The notes beneath the pieces were generated by a model that made no database searches, had not been told where the DNA came from, and saw nothing but the letters and a program-made list of their open reading frames with translations. A DNA stretch of 64,000 nucleotides from contig NZ_VFMM01000001.1 in assembly GCF_006715085.1 (NCBI RefSeq), positions 3,038,001-3,102,000 of the forward strand, given 5' to 3'. This document shows positions 26,653 through 36,300 of this stretch, piece after piece. A program made the translations under genes and the position numbers. Numbering within the stretch: position 1 is the first letter of the stretch; each line of letters begins with the position of its first letter. The DNA comes from Kribbella jejuensis (lineage in GTDB: Bacteria; Actinomycetota; Actinomycetes; Propionibacteriales; Kribbellaceae).

Positions 26653-27967
26653 GCCATCTGCTCCTTGTCTCTTCCTGGTCCAGGGCCGCCGCCTCGGCCT
26701 GCATTCGCCGTACCTTGTCCTGCTCAGCCTCGGTCGGGCGGATGTACGGCTTGTAGACAGTGTTGTGCTCGAGATCCGACGCGATCGAGGCGCGCCAGGT
26801 ACACAGTTGCAGCTCGAACGTGTACGGCGTCTTGTTCACCTCGACCGCGACGATCAGCGGGATGACGCGGTACGCCGGGTTGTGTGGCTTCGGGCCCGCG
26901 TACATGTTCTCCAGTTCGAGGATCCGGCCGCCGTCCCCTGAACCGAAACGCTCGTCGATGGTCGACAGCAGGCGCTCGAGGTGTTCGGTGTCCGCCACCG
27001 TGATCCGTGCTCCGACGGCATCGATCACGTCACCGATCTGGTAGTCGGGTCGGCCGGGCCGTCCCTCGGATCCTCTCGACATCCGCTCGACCTTGTCATG
27101 CAGACCGTCGGCATCCTTGGCTCGGATGCTTCGGCGACCGTCCACCTCACGGGCGAGCTCACCGACCTCGCGCCCCACTTGCGGTACGACATCGTCGACG
27201 AGCCGGCGACCGTAGTCCTGAACCAGCAGGCGCTCCTCGGCCGAAGGCCTCGCTCCGACCGAACGTGCCGCGTCCACATCCTTGCAATGGGCAACATATT
27301 CCGCCTTCCGGGACCGGCCGTCGGCTTGATGGTTGACCTCCTGCCGGACTGGCTCGAACAGCGGCCCACGTCCCGGGTTGTCGACGTTGAAGTCGTCGAG
27401 GTCACGATTCGCCAGCAGCCGCTCGTCGGCGAGCTCGCTGATCGTGAACAGGGCCTTCGGCCGCCGTTTGGCGCTGTTCAGGCTGCCGACCACATCCAGC
27501 GGATGCTCCTTGTCGGCAACCAGTCGCTCGACAACTCGCGACACGTCCGGATGCCGCTCGTCGAGCGCATCCCGAACCGCGCGAACGGTCTCGACCACCG
27601 GCCGATCATCCAGCCTGCGCCCTTCGGTCACAGCCTGTGGCTTCGGCTCAACCCGAGCCTCGGGGGCGGTTTCCGCCCGTTCTACACCTTCAACTCGCTC
27701 ATGCTCTGTCACCGCTGGACGCGCCGGCTCAGTTCGCTCCTCGCGGAGCACCTGCTTCGCAGCCGGGCGGTCATCCTGCCTGCGATCTTCAGCCGTGATC
27801 GCCGGCTTCGGGTCAGCTCGGTTCTCGGTGTCCGACGTGTACCGCAGTCGCGTGATCGTGTCGTCGGCGACCGTGGCAGGAGGGCGGTCGGGCGTCGACT
27901 CCGTCCCCGGAGGCTGGTCTTCGGGGCGATCGTCCAGGCTTCGGCCCTCGCGATGCAGTTCAGCCAC
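26645..27967 (-). CDS. RelA/SpoT synthetase-domain protein with long disordered N-terminus (toxSAS-like)
   Basis: 440 residues. Residues 1-135 are charged and proline-rich with three DDRP repeats (12-15, 65-68, 120-123). A helical region (about 135-250) precedes a RelA/SpoT-type nucleotidyltransferase domain (about 250-410): IGDVIDAVGARITV with Asp313, Asp316 and Arg321, NPAYRVIP where RSH enzymes have GYRSLH, and FELQLCTWR with Glu385 and Gln387. There is no HD, TGS or ACT domain, so it is not housekeeping Rel. Followed by a small protein and a hydrolase, it resembles alarmone-synthetase toxins; the product ((p)ppGpp, (p)ppApp or tRNA pyrophosphorylation) is unknown. Overlaps both neighbours by 8 bases. 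Confidence 0.82.
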   Translation of the reverse strand: MAELHREGRSLDDRPEDQPPGTESTPDRPPATVADDTITRLRYTSDTENRADPKPAITAEDRRQDDRPAAKQVLREERTEPARPAVTEHERVEGVERAETAPEARVEPKPQAVTEGRRLDDRPVVETVRAVRDALDERHPDVSRVVERLVADKEHPLDVVGSLNSAKRRPKALFTISELADERLLANRDLDDFNVDNPGRGPLFEPVRQEVNHQADGRSRKAEYVAHCKDVDAARSVGARPSAEERLLVQDYGRRLVDDVVPQVGREVGELAREVDGRRSIRAKDADGLHDKVERMSRGSEGRPGRPDYQIGDVIDAVGARITVADTEHLERLLSTIDERFGSGDGGRILELENMYAGPKPHNPAYRVIPLIVAVEVNKTPYTFELQLCTWRASIASDLEHNTVYKPYIRPTEAEQDKVRRMQAEAAALDQEETRSRWHD

Positions 27968-30641
27968 GGCGTTGCTCGTCCGTCGTGGCTGCTAGGCGGA
28001 ACACATGCTGATGCCAACTGTTCGGCACGCGAAGGAAGCGAGCGGATTCGACAAGCTGACCGGTGGTGTCTGCGGCGCCGGAGAGTTCGGCGATCACGGT
28101 GGCCAGCCGACCGTCGCCCCAGAGCAGCGCGCTCGCTGGTAGGCGGCTGCCCGGACGAGACATGTAGCTCCGCAACTGTTCATCGATCGTGGTCCCGGTG
28201 AGCGTCAGCCCCCGGTTCCGCCACGCCGCGGTCATCGGGTGCTGCTGGTCCGACGGCCCGCGCCACCCGTTCAAGGCTTCGGCGACATCGGCAAAGCGGT
28301 ATCGGCCGGCCTGCCAGCGGACCTCGGACGTCATCGGACATGCCGCCGCGCCGCCGACCAGTGCCCGGTTGACGGTCTTCGCCAAGTGTTCGGTCAAGCG
28401 CCATGGCTCGTAGTCGCCGCTGATCAGCGGTGCACGCGCGGCAACCGATCGGGTGACGGCTTCCGCGACCGCACACTCGCGAATCCGTTCAGGCAACCCG
28501 CTGGGCAGCACCTCCGAGCACAGCACCGGCCGCCCCAAGCCTGCAACGTGCGCAATCGTCAGGAACTCCACAAACAGTGTGAGCCGGGGATTGTCAGCCA
28601 GTACGGCGTTCGCGTCACCTATGTTTCGAAGCGTGCAAGGCACTGCCCAGCATGTCTCCACACAGGCAGCGGTCCGCCGTCCCGTCAGACCTACGGTCGG
28701 GGGTGCGGCGGCACGTCGTTCTCGGTTTTCGCCGTTGGGGATCTTCAGGAGGACGGGGCGGTCCATGCCGTCGGTGAAGGTGGTGGCCTGGCCGGGTGGG
28801 AGGGAGACTACCGCTCGGGATTGAGGAGTGGTGAGGTTCATGGAGGCGCCGACGGTTTCGCGGTCGTCGGCGGCGGGGAGGCGGTGGAGGAGTTTGAGGG
28901 CGGAGTTCTTTACGACGTCGGGGATGACCTTGCTGGGGATCTGTTCGGCTACGACGATTCCTTCGCCGTAGGCTCGGATCTCGGCGAGGAGGCCGGCGAA
29001 CAGTTCGACGGCGTGGTTGGGTTCGGTGGTTGCCTTGAGCAAGCGGTGGGCTTCTTCCACAACCGTTACGTGCCGGAGGCCGGGTGCCGCGGTGCGGTGG
29101 ACCCGGAGGTGCTCGATCAGGCGGATCAGGACGACGCCCATGCAGAACGCCTTGTCCTGGTCGTCGCCGACGTCTTCCAGTTCGAGTACCACGTTGCGGC
29201 TGAGAAGGTCGCCGACGTCGAGCGGATGACCGGCGCCGAGGAAGCGACCGGGCGTGCCCAGGAGGAGTGAGGTGAGGCGGACGTCGACGAAGCCGCGTAC
29301 ATCGGCGGCCAGTTCGGCGCCGTACCCGATGTCGTCAACTACTTGACGCGCTGTTCGATGCAGGTCGGCCAGGGTTGGATACTGCGTGGCACCCGAACTC
29401 ATCACCAGGTCCCAGCCGTACGACGTGTAGCACCGGGTGAGCGCCTGGCTCAGGACCTGCGGAAACGGTTCGTGGGCCTCGAACGCGGCCAGGAACAACG
29501 CACGCACGAGATCCAGGTGGGTCTGAAGCGGGAAGCCGGCCTCGGGTTCGAGCGGGTTGAGGCTGAGCGGTACGGCGTCCGGGTCGCCGAGGCGGATGAC
29601 CGCGACCGACGCGTCGGAGCCGAGGCGCCCGGCCATTCCGGCGTACTCCGCCTTCGCCGGTTCGATCACCAGCCACGGTACGGCGGCCGCGCTGAAGCCC
29701 TCCAGCAGGTGCCGGATCGTCTGCGACTTGCCCGAACCGGTTGCTCCGGCAACGAACGCGTGCCGGTTGAGCGTTTCCCGCGACACCGTCATCGGGCCCA
29801 CGACCCGCCCTGCCGTGTCGATGACGTCGCCCAGCGGGATGCCGTCCACCGGCGTCTCCGGCATCAGATCGAACCGCACCTGCTCGACCGCACGTACGCC
29901 GGCAATCTCCCGCACAGGCGGCCGCGCCACCGCCGCCAGGAACTCCCCTGTCGCCACAAAGCTGAGCGCCGCGGAGCCGGCCGTAGGAGAGCCATCCGCC
30001 GACGCAGGCTGGACGGTCAGTGCGTAGGGCGTGGCGTGCAAGTCGGCCGTACCTGACAAGGTCTGCGCGACCACCCGAGCCGTCGCCTCGTCGGCGGCCC
30101 CGGCGCGGACTCGTACCGTCCACAGGCCGCCCTGTGCCGCGGAGAAGTCCCGGTACCGCGCCCGGTTGCGTTCCAGTTCGAGCGCGTCACGCCCCGAGAT
30201 CTTCTCCCGGTCCAGCCCGATCGTCATCTGCAGGTGCAGGTCGTCCAGCAACTCGCCACGCTCGAGCACCGGAACCGCCTCGACGAGCCAGGCGAACGGC
30301 GGCAGAGTGTCCACCAGATCCTCGAGCACGCCGACCGGCTCGACCTCGGCTTCGGGCAAGGCCGTGAGTACGTCGTGCACACCGCCGATGCTCACCCAGC
30401 AAGGGAAGTCCACAGGATCGGCCGGCACTACCTGGGTACCCGGCGGGTACACGTCGCCGCGTACCTCGATCGGGCCGCCGGCGGTTGTACGTGTCCAGCA
30501 GAACCCGAACGGCCGGCCCGCGGCAGCGCGCAGGGTCAGTGCGGGCAGCAGTCCCCGCCGCAAAGCGGTCAATCGGTCGGCCGCGTCCGCATCCGGGCCG
30601 CCGGCGAGCGGCACCTCGGTGATCCGCCACTCCGGGATCAC
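27960..30641 (-). CDS. HerA/FtsK-type ATPase
   Basis: 893 residues. Intact Walker A GATGSGKSQ at 299-307 and Walker B VTVVEEAH at 525-532 within a HerA-like RecA core (about 270-620, with VIEPAKAEYAGMAG and AEQIPSKVIPDVVKN). The 270 residues before the core contain no recognised domain; the 250 after it include a cysteine cluster (660, 664, 669) and a helical tail. HerA-type ATPases form hexameric DNA or protein translocases and occur in defence systems paired with effectors. The GTG start lies 34 bases after the pseudo-ATPase stop; the end overlaps the RelA-like gene by 8 bases, tying motor and effector together. Confidence 0.85.
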   Translation of the reverse strand: MIPEWRITEVPLAGGPDADAADRLTALRRGLLPALTLRAAAGRPFGFCWTRTTAGGPIEVRGDVYPPGTQVVPADPVDFPCWVSIGGVHDVLTALPEAEVEPVGVLEDLVDTLPPFAWLVEAVPVLERGELLDDLHLQMTIGLDREKISGRDALELERNRARYRDFSAAQGGLWTVRVRAGAADEATARVVAQTLSGTADLHATPYALTVQPASADGSPTAGSAALSFVATGEFLAAVARPPVREIAGVRAVEQVRFDLMPETPVDGIPLGDVIDTAGRVVGPMTVSRETLNRHAFVAGATGSGKSQTIRHLLEGFSAAAVPWLVIEPAKAEYAGMAGRLGSDASVAVIRLGDPDAVPLSLNPLEPEAGFPLQTHLDLVRALFLAAFEAHEPFPQVLSQALTRCYTSYGWDLVMSSGATQYPTLADLHRTARQVVDDIGYGAELAADVRGFVDVRLTSLLLGTPGRFLGAGHPLDVGDLLSRNVVLELEDVGDDQDKAFCMGVVLIRLIEHLRVHRTAAPGLRHVTVVEEAHRLLKATTEPNHAVELFAGLLAEIRAYGEGIVVAEQIPSKVIPDVVKNSALKLLHRLPAADDRETVGASMNLTTPQSRAVVSLPPGQATTFTDGMDRPVLLKIPNGENRERRAAAPPTVGLTGRRTAACVETCWAVPCTLRNIGDANAVLADNPRLTLFVEFLTIAHVAGLGRPVLCSEVLPSGLPERIRECAVAEAVTRSVAARAPLISGDYEPWRLTEHLAKTVNRALVGGAAACPMTSEVRWQAGRYRFADVAEALNGWRGPSDQQHPMTAAWRNRGLTLTGTTIDEQLRSYMSRPGSRLPASALLWGDGRLATVIAELSGAADTTGQLVESARFLRVPNSWHQHVFRLAATTDEQRRG

Positions 30642-30675
30642 GTCGCACCCCGCCGCCGGTTGCAGTCCACGGCGA

Positions 30676-32490
30676 TCACGGCGGTCCCAGCCGCGGATCG
30701 CAGTCGCCCAGCCGCGGACTCGCCGGATCGAGCGGGTCGACCATCACGAACGCGGTCGGCGACAACCCCTGCAGTACGGTCGGTTCCATCGAGTACTCGT
30801 ATGTGCGCTGGTACCCGATCGACGTACTCTCCGTCGTCCCGCTCGATGCGGACGTCGACGTCGACTCGGACCACGACGTACCGCCGGTGGTCGAGGAGGA
30901 GTACTGCTCACCGGAGCTCTTCGACCCCGATCGGTGCCGCCGGCTGAACAGCAACCCGAACGTGGCCTGCCGGCTGTCCGACGTCTGTACGCCGACCGAG
31001 TCGCTCGTCGACGCGCTGTTGCCGCGGGTGGTGCTGTCGGAGGTGGAGGTCGATGTGTTCGTCCCATGTGAGTACGTGAACTGACTCGCCACCAACCGGT
31101 GCTGCCGCCCGATGAACGTCGCCGCCTGCTCGGCCTCCTTCGCGTTTCCGAGGCGCATGAACAGTACGGCATCCCCGCCGCCGAGGACCTCGACCGCGCT
31201 GTCCCGCAGGTGCGCGAACAACAGGACCAGACGCAGACCGTTCCGCCGGCAGATGCTGTCGAAGCGCTCCAGGTCCGGCCGCGCGAGGGCGTCCGCTCCC
31301 GCGATCACCACGATCCGCTCGCCGCGTCCGGACAACTGGCCGCGCTGGATCCGGACCATGGCGATCTGGAACAGCAGATGCCTCAACAACCCGGCGGTCA
31401 GCTCGGACTCCCGGTGCGACAGTTCGAAGACACGCAAGGAGACGTCCTCGCCGTCCCAGCCGTCCATCGGCTCGTCACCGGTCACCGCAGCCAGTCGCTG
31501 TACACCGGCCGCCAGCCGGAACAGCCGCGCCTCCGCCGACCGTCGGGCCGACTCGCTGAGGAGGTCGGTCAGCGTCGCGTACTCGGACCGCGTCAGCGCA
31601 CCACGCTGGTCCGGTGTCAGCTGCCGCAGCAACACCTGAAACGCAAGGCTGAGCCTCGTGAAGGTGACAGGTGCGTCAGTCAGGCACTGGGCAACCTGTT
31701 GAACCAGAGTCGCGTCAACACCGCGCGACTCGCTCTGCTCGGGCTCGGCTGCCCGTAGGCCTTCAGCCACCACCACACCGATGTCGTCCGCACTCAGACC
31801 CGCCAGCGGGTTCACCGAGTGCTCCGGTACTACGGACGCTCGGATCGGTGCGCCGTGCTCCTCGGCCAGGCGCTGCAGCGGCTCGACCACGGAGCCCTGC
31901 GTGAGGTCGAGAACCACCAGCCGTCCACCGGCGCTCATGAGCGAGGTGCCCATCGCCAGCAGCACAGCACGCCAGCCGGCCGCAGTACCGCCGTACAGGT
32001 CGACCCGCTCCTTCGTCACCGGGCCGACCGGAACCCATGGCCGTACTGCGTCGATCTCGAGCGACCTGATCCGCTCTCGCTCGCGCAGATCCTCCTGCCA
32101 GGCCTGCACGTCCCGCTCGAAAGTGAACATCGTGCTGACGCAGCTCGCCAGCCAGAGCTGGTGTTCCTTGACGGTCGACCGCCTCAGCATGTCCGGCCAA
32201 CCCCAGCACAACCAGGCGAGGCCGAGCGCCACAGCGGCGGGCACCAGCGCCAGCAGCCACTGCACGACGGCAGCGACCACAACAGTCGCCACAACAGCTC
32301 CGACCAGTACCCAGGTCAGCACCGGACGGAGACGCTCAGCCGTGGTGCGCTTGGCCTCGAGACCCGCGAGCACCGACGGCGGCGGTACGGCGGGGACGAC
32401 GGGGGCCGGTTGCTCGACGACCACGACCTCTCGACCGCGATACTCCCAGCCCCACTGCTCGGCCTCACGCGTCGCAACGACCTCAGCCAC
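30676..32490 (-). CDS. Membrane protein with degenerate VirD4/HerA-like ATPase core and Ser/Thr-rich insert
   Basis: 604 residues. Two membrane helices (about 58-80 and 82-98) precede a RecA-like region in which the P-loop position reads GGTAAGWRA (167-175), lacking the Lys-Ser/Thr pair, and the Walker B position reads IVVIAGAD (393-400), lacking Asp-Glu. Residues about 479-558 are a Ser/Thr-rich insert, after which a short folded tail ends the chain, as in some coupling-protein relatives. It appears to be a catalytically dead membrane partner for the active HerA protein encoded next. The GTG is chosen for its 8-base overlap with the zinc-ribbon gene. Confidence 0.68.
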   Translation of the reverse strand: MAEVVATREAEQWGWEYRGREVVVVEQPAPVVPAVPPPSVLAGLEAKRTTAERLRPVLTWVLVGAVVATVVVAAVVQWLLALVPAAVALGLAWLCWGWPDMLRRSTVKEHQLWLASCVSTMFTFERDVQAWQEDLRERERIRSLEIDAVRPWVPVGPVTKERVDLYGGTAAGWRAVLLAMGTSLMSAGGRLVVLDLTQGSVVEPLQRLAEEHGAPIRASVVPEHSVNPLAGLSADDIGVVVAEGLRAAEPEQSESRGVDATLVQQVAQCLTDAPVTFTRLSLAFQVLLRQLTPDQRGALTRSEYATLTDLLSESARRSAEARLFRLAAGVQRLAAVTGDEPMDGWDGEDVSLRVFELSHRESELTAGLLRHLLFQIAMVRIQRGQLSGRGERIVVIAGADALARPDLERFDSICRRNGLRLVLLFAHLRDSAVEVLGGGDAVLFMRLGNAKEAEQAATFIGRQHRLVASQFTYSHGTNTSTSTSDSTTRGNSASTSDSVGVQTSDSRQATFGLLFSRRHRSGSKSSGEQYSSSTTGGTSWSESTSTSASSGTTESTSIGYQRTYEYSMEPTVLQGLSPTAFVMVDPLDPASPRLGDCDPRLGPP

Positions 32491-33097
32491 CGCTCCCACC
32501 GCCCAACCGCTCCAGCACCACGCCGCGCGCCAGCTCGGCCAGCGTCGTCTCCGCCTCGTCGATGGTGGCGGTCGCGCGGTCGACCGTCGCCTCCCGCTCG
32601 GCATCGTCCGCCGCGGTGAACCGACGCCGGCAGCCGGCGCAGTGTGTCGCGGGCGGGTCCGACCATGCCCCGCAGTACGAGCATCGACGGGCCTGGAGCA
32701 TGCGCTCGGCTGTGGACAACCGCTGACGCTCCAGCAACGCCCGCTGCCAACGGAGCTGCGCCTGCGGTAAGTACTCCACCAACTGCTTGTCGCTGAAGCT
32801 CCTGCCGCCTCCTGCCAGCACCGCGGCGGTCAGCCGCGCTGCAGCGTCCCTGTGCACAGGGGATGGCTTCCCGATCGGTCCGACGGTCACCAGCAACGGG
32901 AACCAGCCGAGGGTCTGCAGCCGCAGCGCCGCGTGACCGCGGGTCCAGCGCAGCGCCATCGTCGAGTTCTCGGCTGGGTCCGTGACCCAGCCGGCCGGGC
33001 GGAGCGCCACCTGGAACAGCGCCCGCTGCGGATCGTCCAGCGCGGCATGCGGGAGTAGGAGGTGCGTGTACGGCCGGCGCACGAGCTCCACAGCCAT
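32483..33097 (-). CDS. Zinc-ribbon protein, first gene of the Rel/HerA operon
   Basis: 204 residues. An N-terminal alpha/beta region of about 130 residues contains LRPAGWVTDPAENSTMALRW. A C-terminal zinc ribbon follows, CSYC at 139-142 and CAGC at 153-156, and then an acidic helix. No enzyme motif. It could be a sensor, adaptor or DNA-binding component. GGGAGGA immediately before the ATG makes this the clear operon start. Confidence 0.78.
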   Translation of the reverse strand: MAVELVRRPYTHLLLPHAALDDPQRALFQVALRPAGWVTDPAENSTMALRWTRGHAALRLQTLGWFPLLVTVGPIGKPSPVHRDAAARLTAAVLAGGGRSFSDKQLVEYLPQAQLRWQRALLERQRLSTAERMLQARRCSYCGAWSDPPATHCAGCRRRFTAADDAEREATVDRATATIDEAETTLAELARGVVLERLGGGSGG

Positions 33098-33135
33098 TCC
33101 TCCCGAGAACAGGCGGTCTCCTCCGGACCGCGCAA

Positions 33136-33149
33136 AGTAACTGTAGTTA
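33136..33149. promoter_or_regulatory. Palindrome GTAACTGTAGTTAC upstream of the Rel/HerA operon
   Basis: A perfect inverted repeat, GTAACT-gt-AGTTAC, about 40 bases upstream of the zinc-ribbon gene start on the minus strand, inside the 256-base divergent spacer shared with the GH92 gene. Its position fits an operator overlapping the operon promoter. The regulator is unknown. Confidence 0.45.
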
Positions 33150-33353
33150 CCGACTGTGCCTGTCGCAGCCCGATCGAGTTGCAGCTTGTGGAAAACTCCC
33201 GACCGAAGGCGGCTGTGTGCGACGAGATCTTGACCCGGAGTGATCGGCGGGAGACGATTCCGGCCGGGCGCGGGCTGACAACCTTGTCATCGGGGCCGCG
33301 CACCCACACCGGCGGACGGGGGTCGCGTCGGTCCGGCCGTGCAAGGAGCGTAG

Positions 33354-36300
33354 ATGGATCTCCGCCGCCCACTGGGGCTCGTCACGTCTCTCACGTTGGT
33401 TGTGACAATGTCTGTTGCCATGACGCCAGCGCATGCTGCTCCAGCCTCAGCACAGGAGGTTGTCAGCGGTACGTCGTACTTCACCTCGTTCGAGTCCGGT
33501 CAGCCGCAACCGGGGTACACCGACACGGTCGAGACCGGCCCGGACGGGAAGCCGCGCACCGAGGGTGTCCGCGGACCGACGCCGACCGGCATCGGCGGCA
33601 GCCAGATGGACAAGGTCACCAAGGTGACCGCGAACGGCGAGAACACCGGCGGCGGCGAGATCGCCACCAACGCCGCCGACGGGGACAAGTTCACCAAGTG
33701 GCTGGTGTTCGAGCCGACCGGGTGGCTGATCTACCAGACCTCGGCGCCGGTCGTGATCAGGAAGTACGCGCTGACCTCGGCGAACGACGCCGACGGCCGC
33801 GACCCGCAGAACTGGACCGTCTCCGGTTCGAACGACGGGACTACCTGGACCACGCTGGACACCCAGACCGGTCAGAGCTTCGAGAAGCGCTTCCAGACCA
33901 AGGAGTACAGCTTCGCCAACGACACGGCGTACACGTACTTCAAGCTCGACATCACGCTGAACCACGGCGAGAACATCGTCCAGCTCGCCGACTGGTACCT
34001 GTCGAACGGCGACCCGCTGCCGCCGCCCGGGCCGGTCGCCGAGTCGCGGCTCGACTCCGGCCCGACCAGCGCGTACAACGCCCGCGCCCGGGTCGGCTTC
34101 ACCGGCGTGAAGTCCTTCCGGTACGCCGGCCACCAGGACGCCGAGGGCCGCGGGTACACCTGGAACAAGATCTCCGACGTCGACCTCAAGGTCGGCAAGG
34201 ACACCCGGCTGTCGTACAAGATCTTCCCCGAGCACGTGGAGGGCGACCTCAGCTACCCCAGTACGTACGCCGCGGTGGACCTGGCCTTCGACGACGGGAC
34301 GTACCTGAGCGACCTGAAGGCGAAGGACCACCACGGGTTCGAGCTGAGCCCGCGCGGCCAGGGCGACTCGAAGGCGCTGTACACGAACCAGTGGAACAAC
34401 GTCGAGGCGGATCTCGGGAAGGTTGCCGCCGGCAAGACGATCAAGCGGATCCTGGTCGGCTACGACAAGCCGTCCGGACCGGCCGACTTCCGCGGCTGGC
34501 TGGACGACATCCGGATCGCGGCCGCGATCAACCCGGACCGCGCGGCCCAGAAGACCGCGGCCAAGCACCCGTCCGACCTGGCGCTCACCACCCGCGGCAC
34601 GAACGCGACCGGCGGCTTCTCACGCGGCAACAACTTCCCCGCGACCGCCGTACCGCACGGCTTCAATTTCTGGACCCCGGTGACGAACGCCGGCTCGACC
34701 TCCTGGCTGTACGACTATGCCAAGGGCAACAACGAGGCGAACCGGCCGACCATGCAGGCGCTCTCGATCAGCCACGAGCCGAGCCCGTGGATGGGTGACC
34801 GGCAGACGTTCCAGGTGATGCCTTCCACGGCCGACACCCCGACCGCGGATCGCAAGGCGCGCGCGTGGTCGTTCAGCCACGACAACGAGATCGCCCGGCC
34901 GTACTACTACGGCGTCACGTTCGACAACGGCAACGCGGCCGAGATCGCGCCGACGGACCACGCCGCGATGCTGCGCTTCAGCTTCCCGGCCGGCAAGGCG
35001 TCGCTCGTCTTCGACAATGTGAACAACAGCGGCGGCCTGACCCTGGACCCGGCGACCGGCGTCGTCACCGGGTACTCCGACATCAAGAGCGGGTTGTCAA
35101 CCGGCGCCGGACGGCTGTTCGTGTACGGCGTGGTGGACCAGAAGGTACTTGCCTCGGGCAAGCTGTCGAACGGTGGTGGCGCCAACGTAGGCGGCTACTT
35201 CATGTTCGGCGCCGAGACCACCCAGGTGCAACTGCGGATCGCGACCTCGCTGATCGGCACCGAGCAGGCGCGCAAGAACCTCGAGCTCGAACTCCCGGCA
35301 GGTTCGAAGTTCGGGCACGTGCGGGATGCCGCGCAGGCGCTGTGGGACAAGAAGCTCAGCACGATCGAGGTCGAGGGAGCGACCGCCGACCAGCTGACCA
35401 CGCTGTACTCGAACCTCTACCGCCTGTTCCTCTACCCGAACAACGGCTCCGAGAACACCGGCACCGCGTCGAAGCCGGTGATCAGCTACGCGTCCCCGAC
35501 CTCGCCGAAGGTCGGTACCGACACCCCGACCACGACCGGCTCCAAGATCGTTGCCGGGCAGACGTACGTGAACAACGGCTTCTGGGACACGTACCGCACG
35601 GTTTGGCCGGCGTACTCAATGTTGGCGCCAGAAGCTGCCGACCTGGTCAACGGCTTCGTCCAGCAGTACAAGGACGGCGGCTGGATCTCGCGCTGGTCAT
35701 CGCCCGGCTACGCGAACCTGATGGTCGGTACGTCGTCCGACGTCGCCTTCGCGGACGCGTACCTGAAGGGCATCAAGGGCATCGACGTGCAGGCGATGTA
35801 CGACGCCGCGGTGAAGAACGCGTCCGTCGTACCGCCGTCGCAGAACGTCGGCCGCAAGGGCATGGACCTGTCCACGTTCAACGGCTACACGGCCAACACC
35901 ACCGGTGAAGGCTTCAGCTGGTCGATGGACGGCTACATCAACGACTTCGGCATCGCGAACATGTCGAAGAAGCTGTACGACACCGCGAAGAAGAACGACC
36001 CGCGCAAGCAGGAGTACCTCGACAACTACAAGTACTTCCTGAACCGGGCCCGGAACTACGTGACGCTGTTCGACCCGGCGATCGGGTTCTTCCAGGGCAA
36101 GGACCCGAGCGGCGTCTGGGGCAACTCGCCCAGCACGTTCGACCCGCAGGACTGGGGCCACGACTACACCGAGACGAACGCGTGGAACATGGCGTTCTCG
36201 ACGCCGCAGGACGGCGCCGGGCTGGCCGCGATCTACGGCGGCCGGGACGGGCTGGCGAAGAAGCTCGACGAGTTCTTCAGCATCCCCGAGGACGCGCTGC

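Noticed and set aside
26645..27967. Housekeeping Rel/RSH enzyme
   Set aside because: It lacks HD, TGS and ACT domains in the same chain and sits in an accessory operon.
27960..30641. FtsK/SpoIIIE or TraB-type DNA translocase
   Set aside because: The motif context (VIEPAKAEYAGM, VVEEAHRLL, AEQIPSKV) is HerA-like and there are no FtsK membrane helices or gamma domain.
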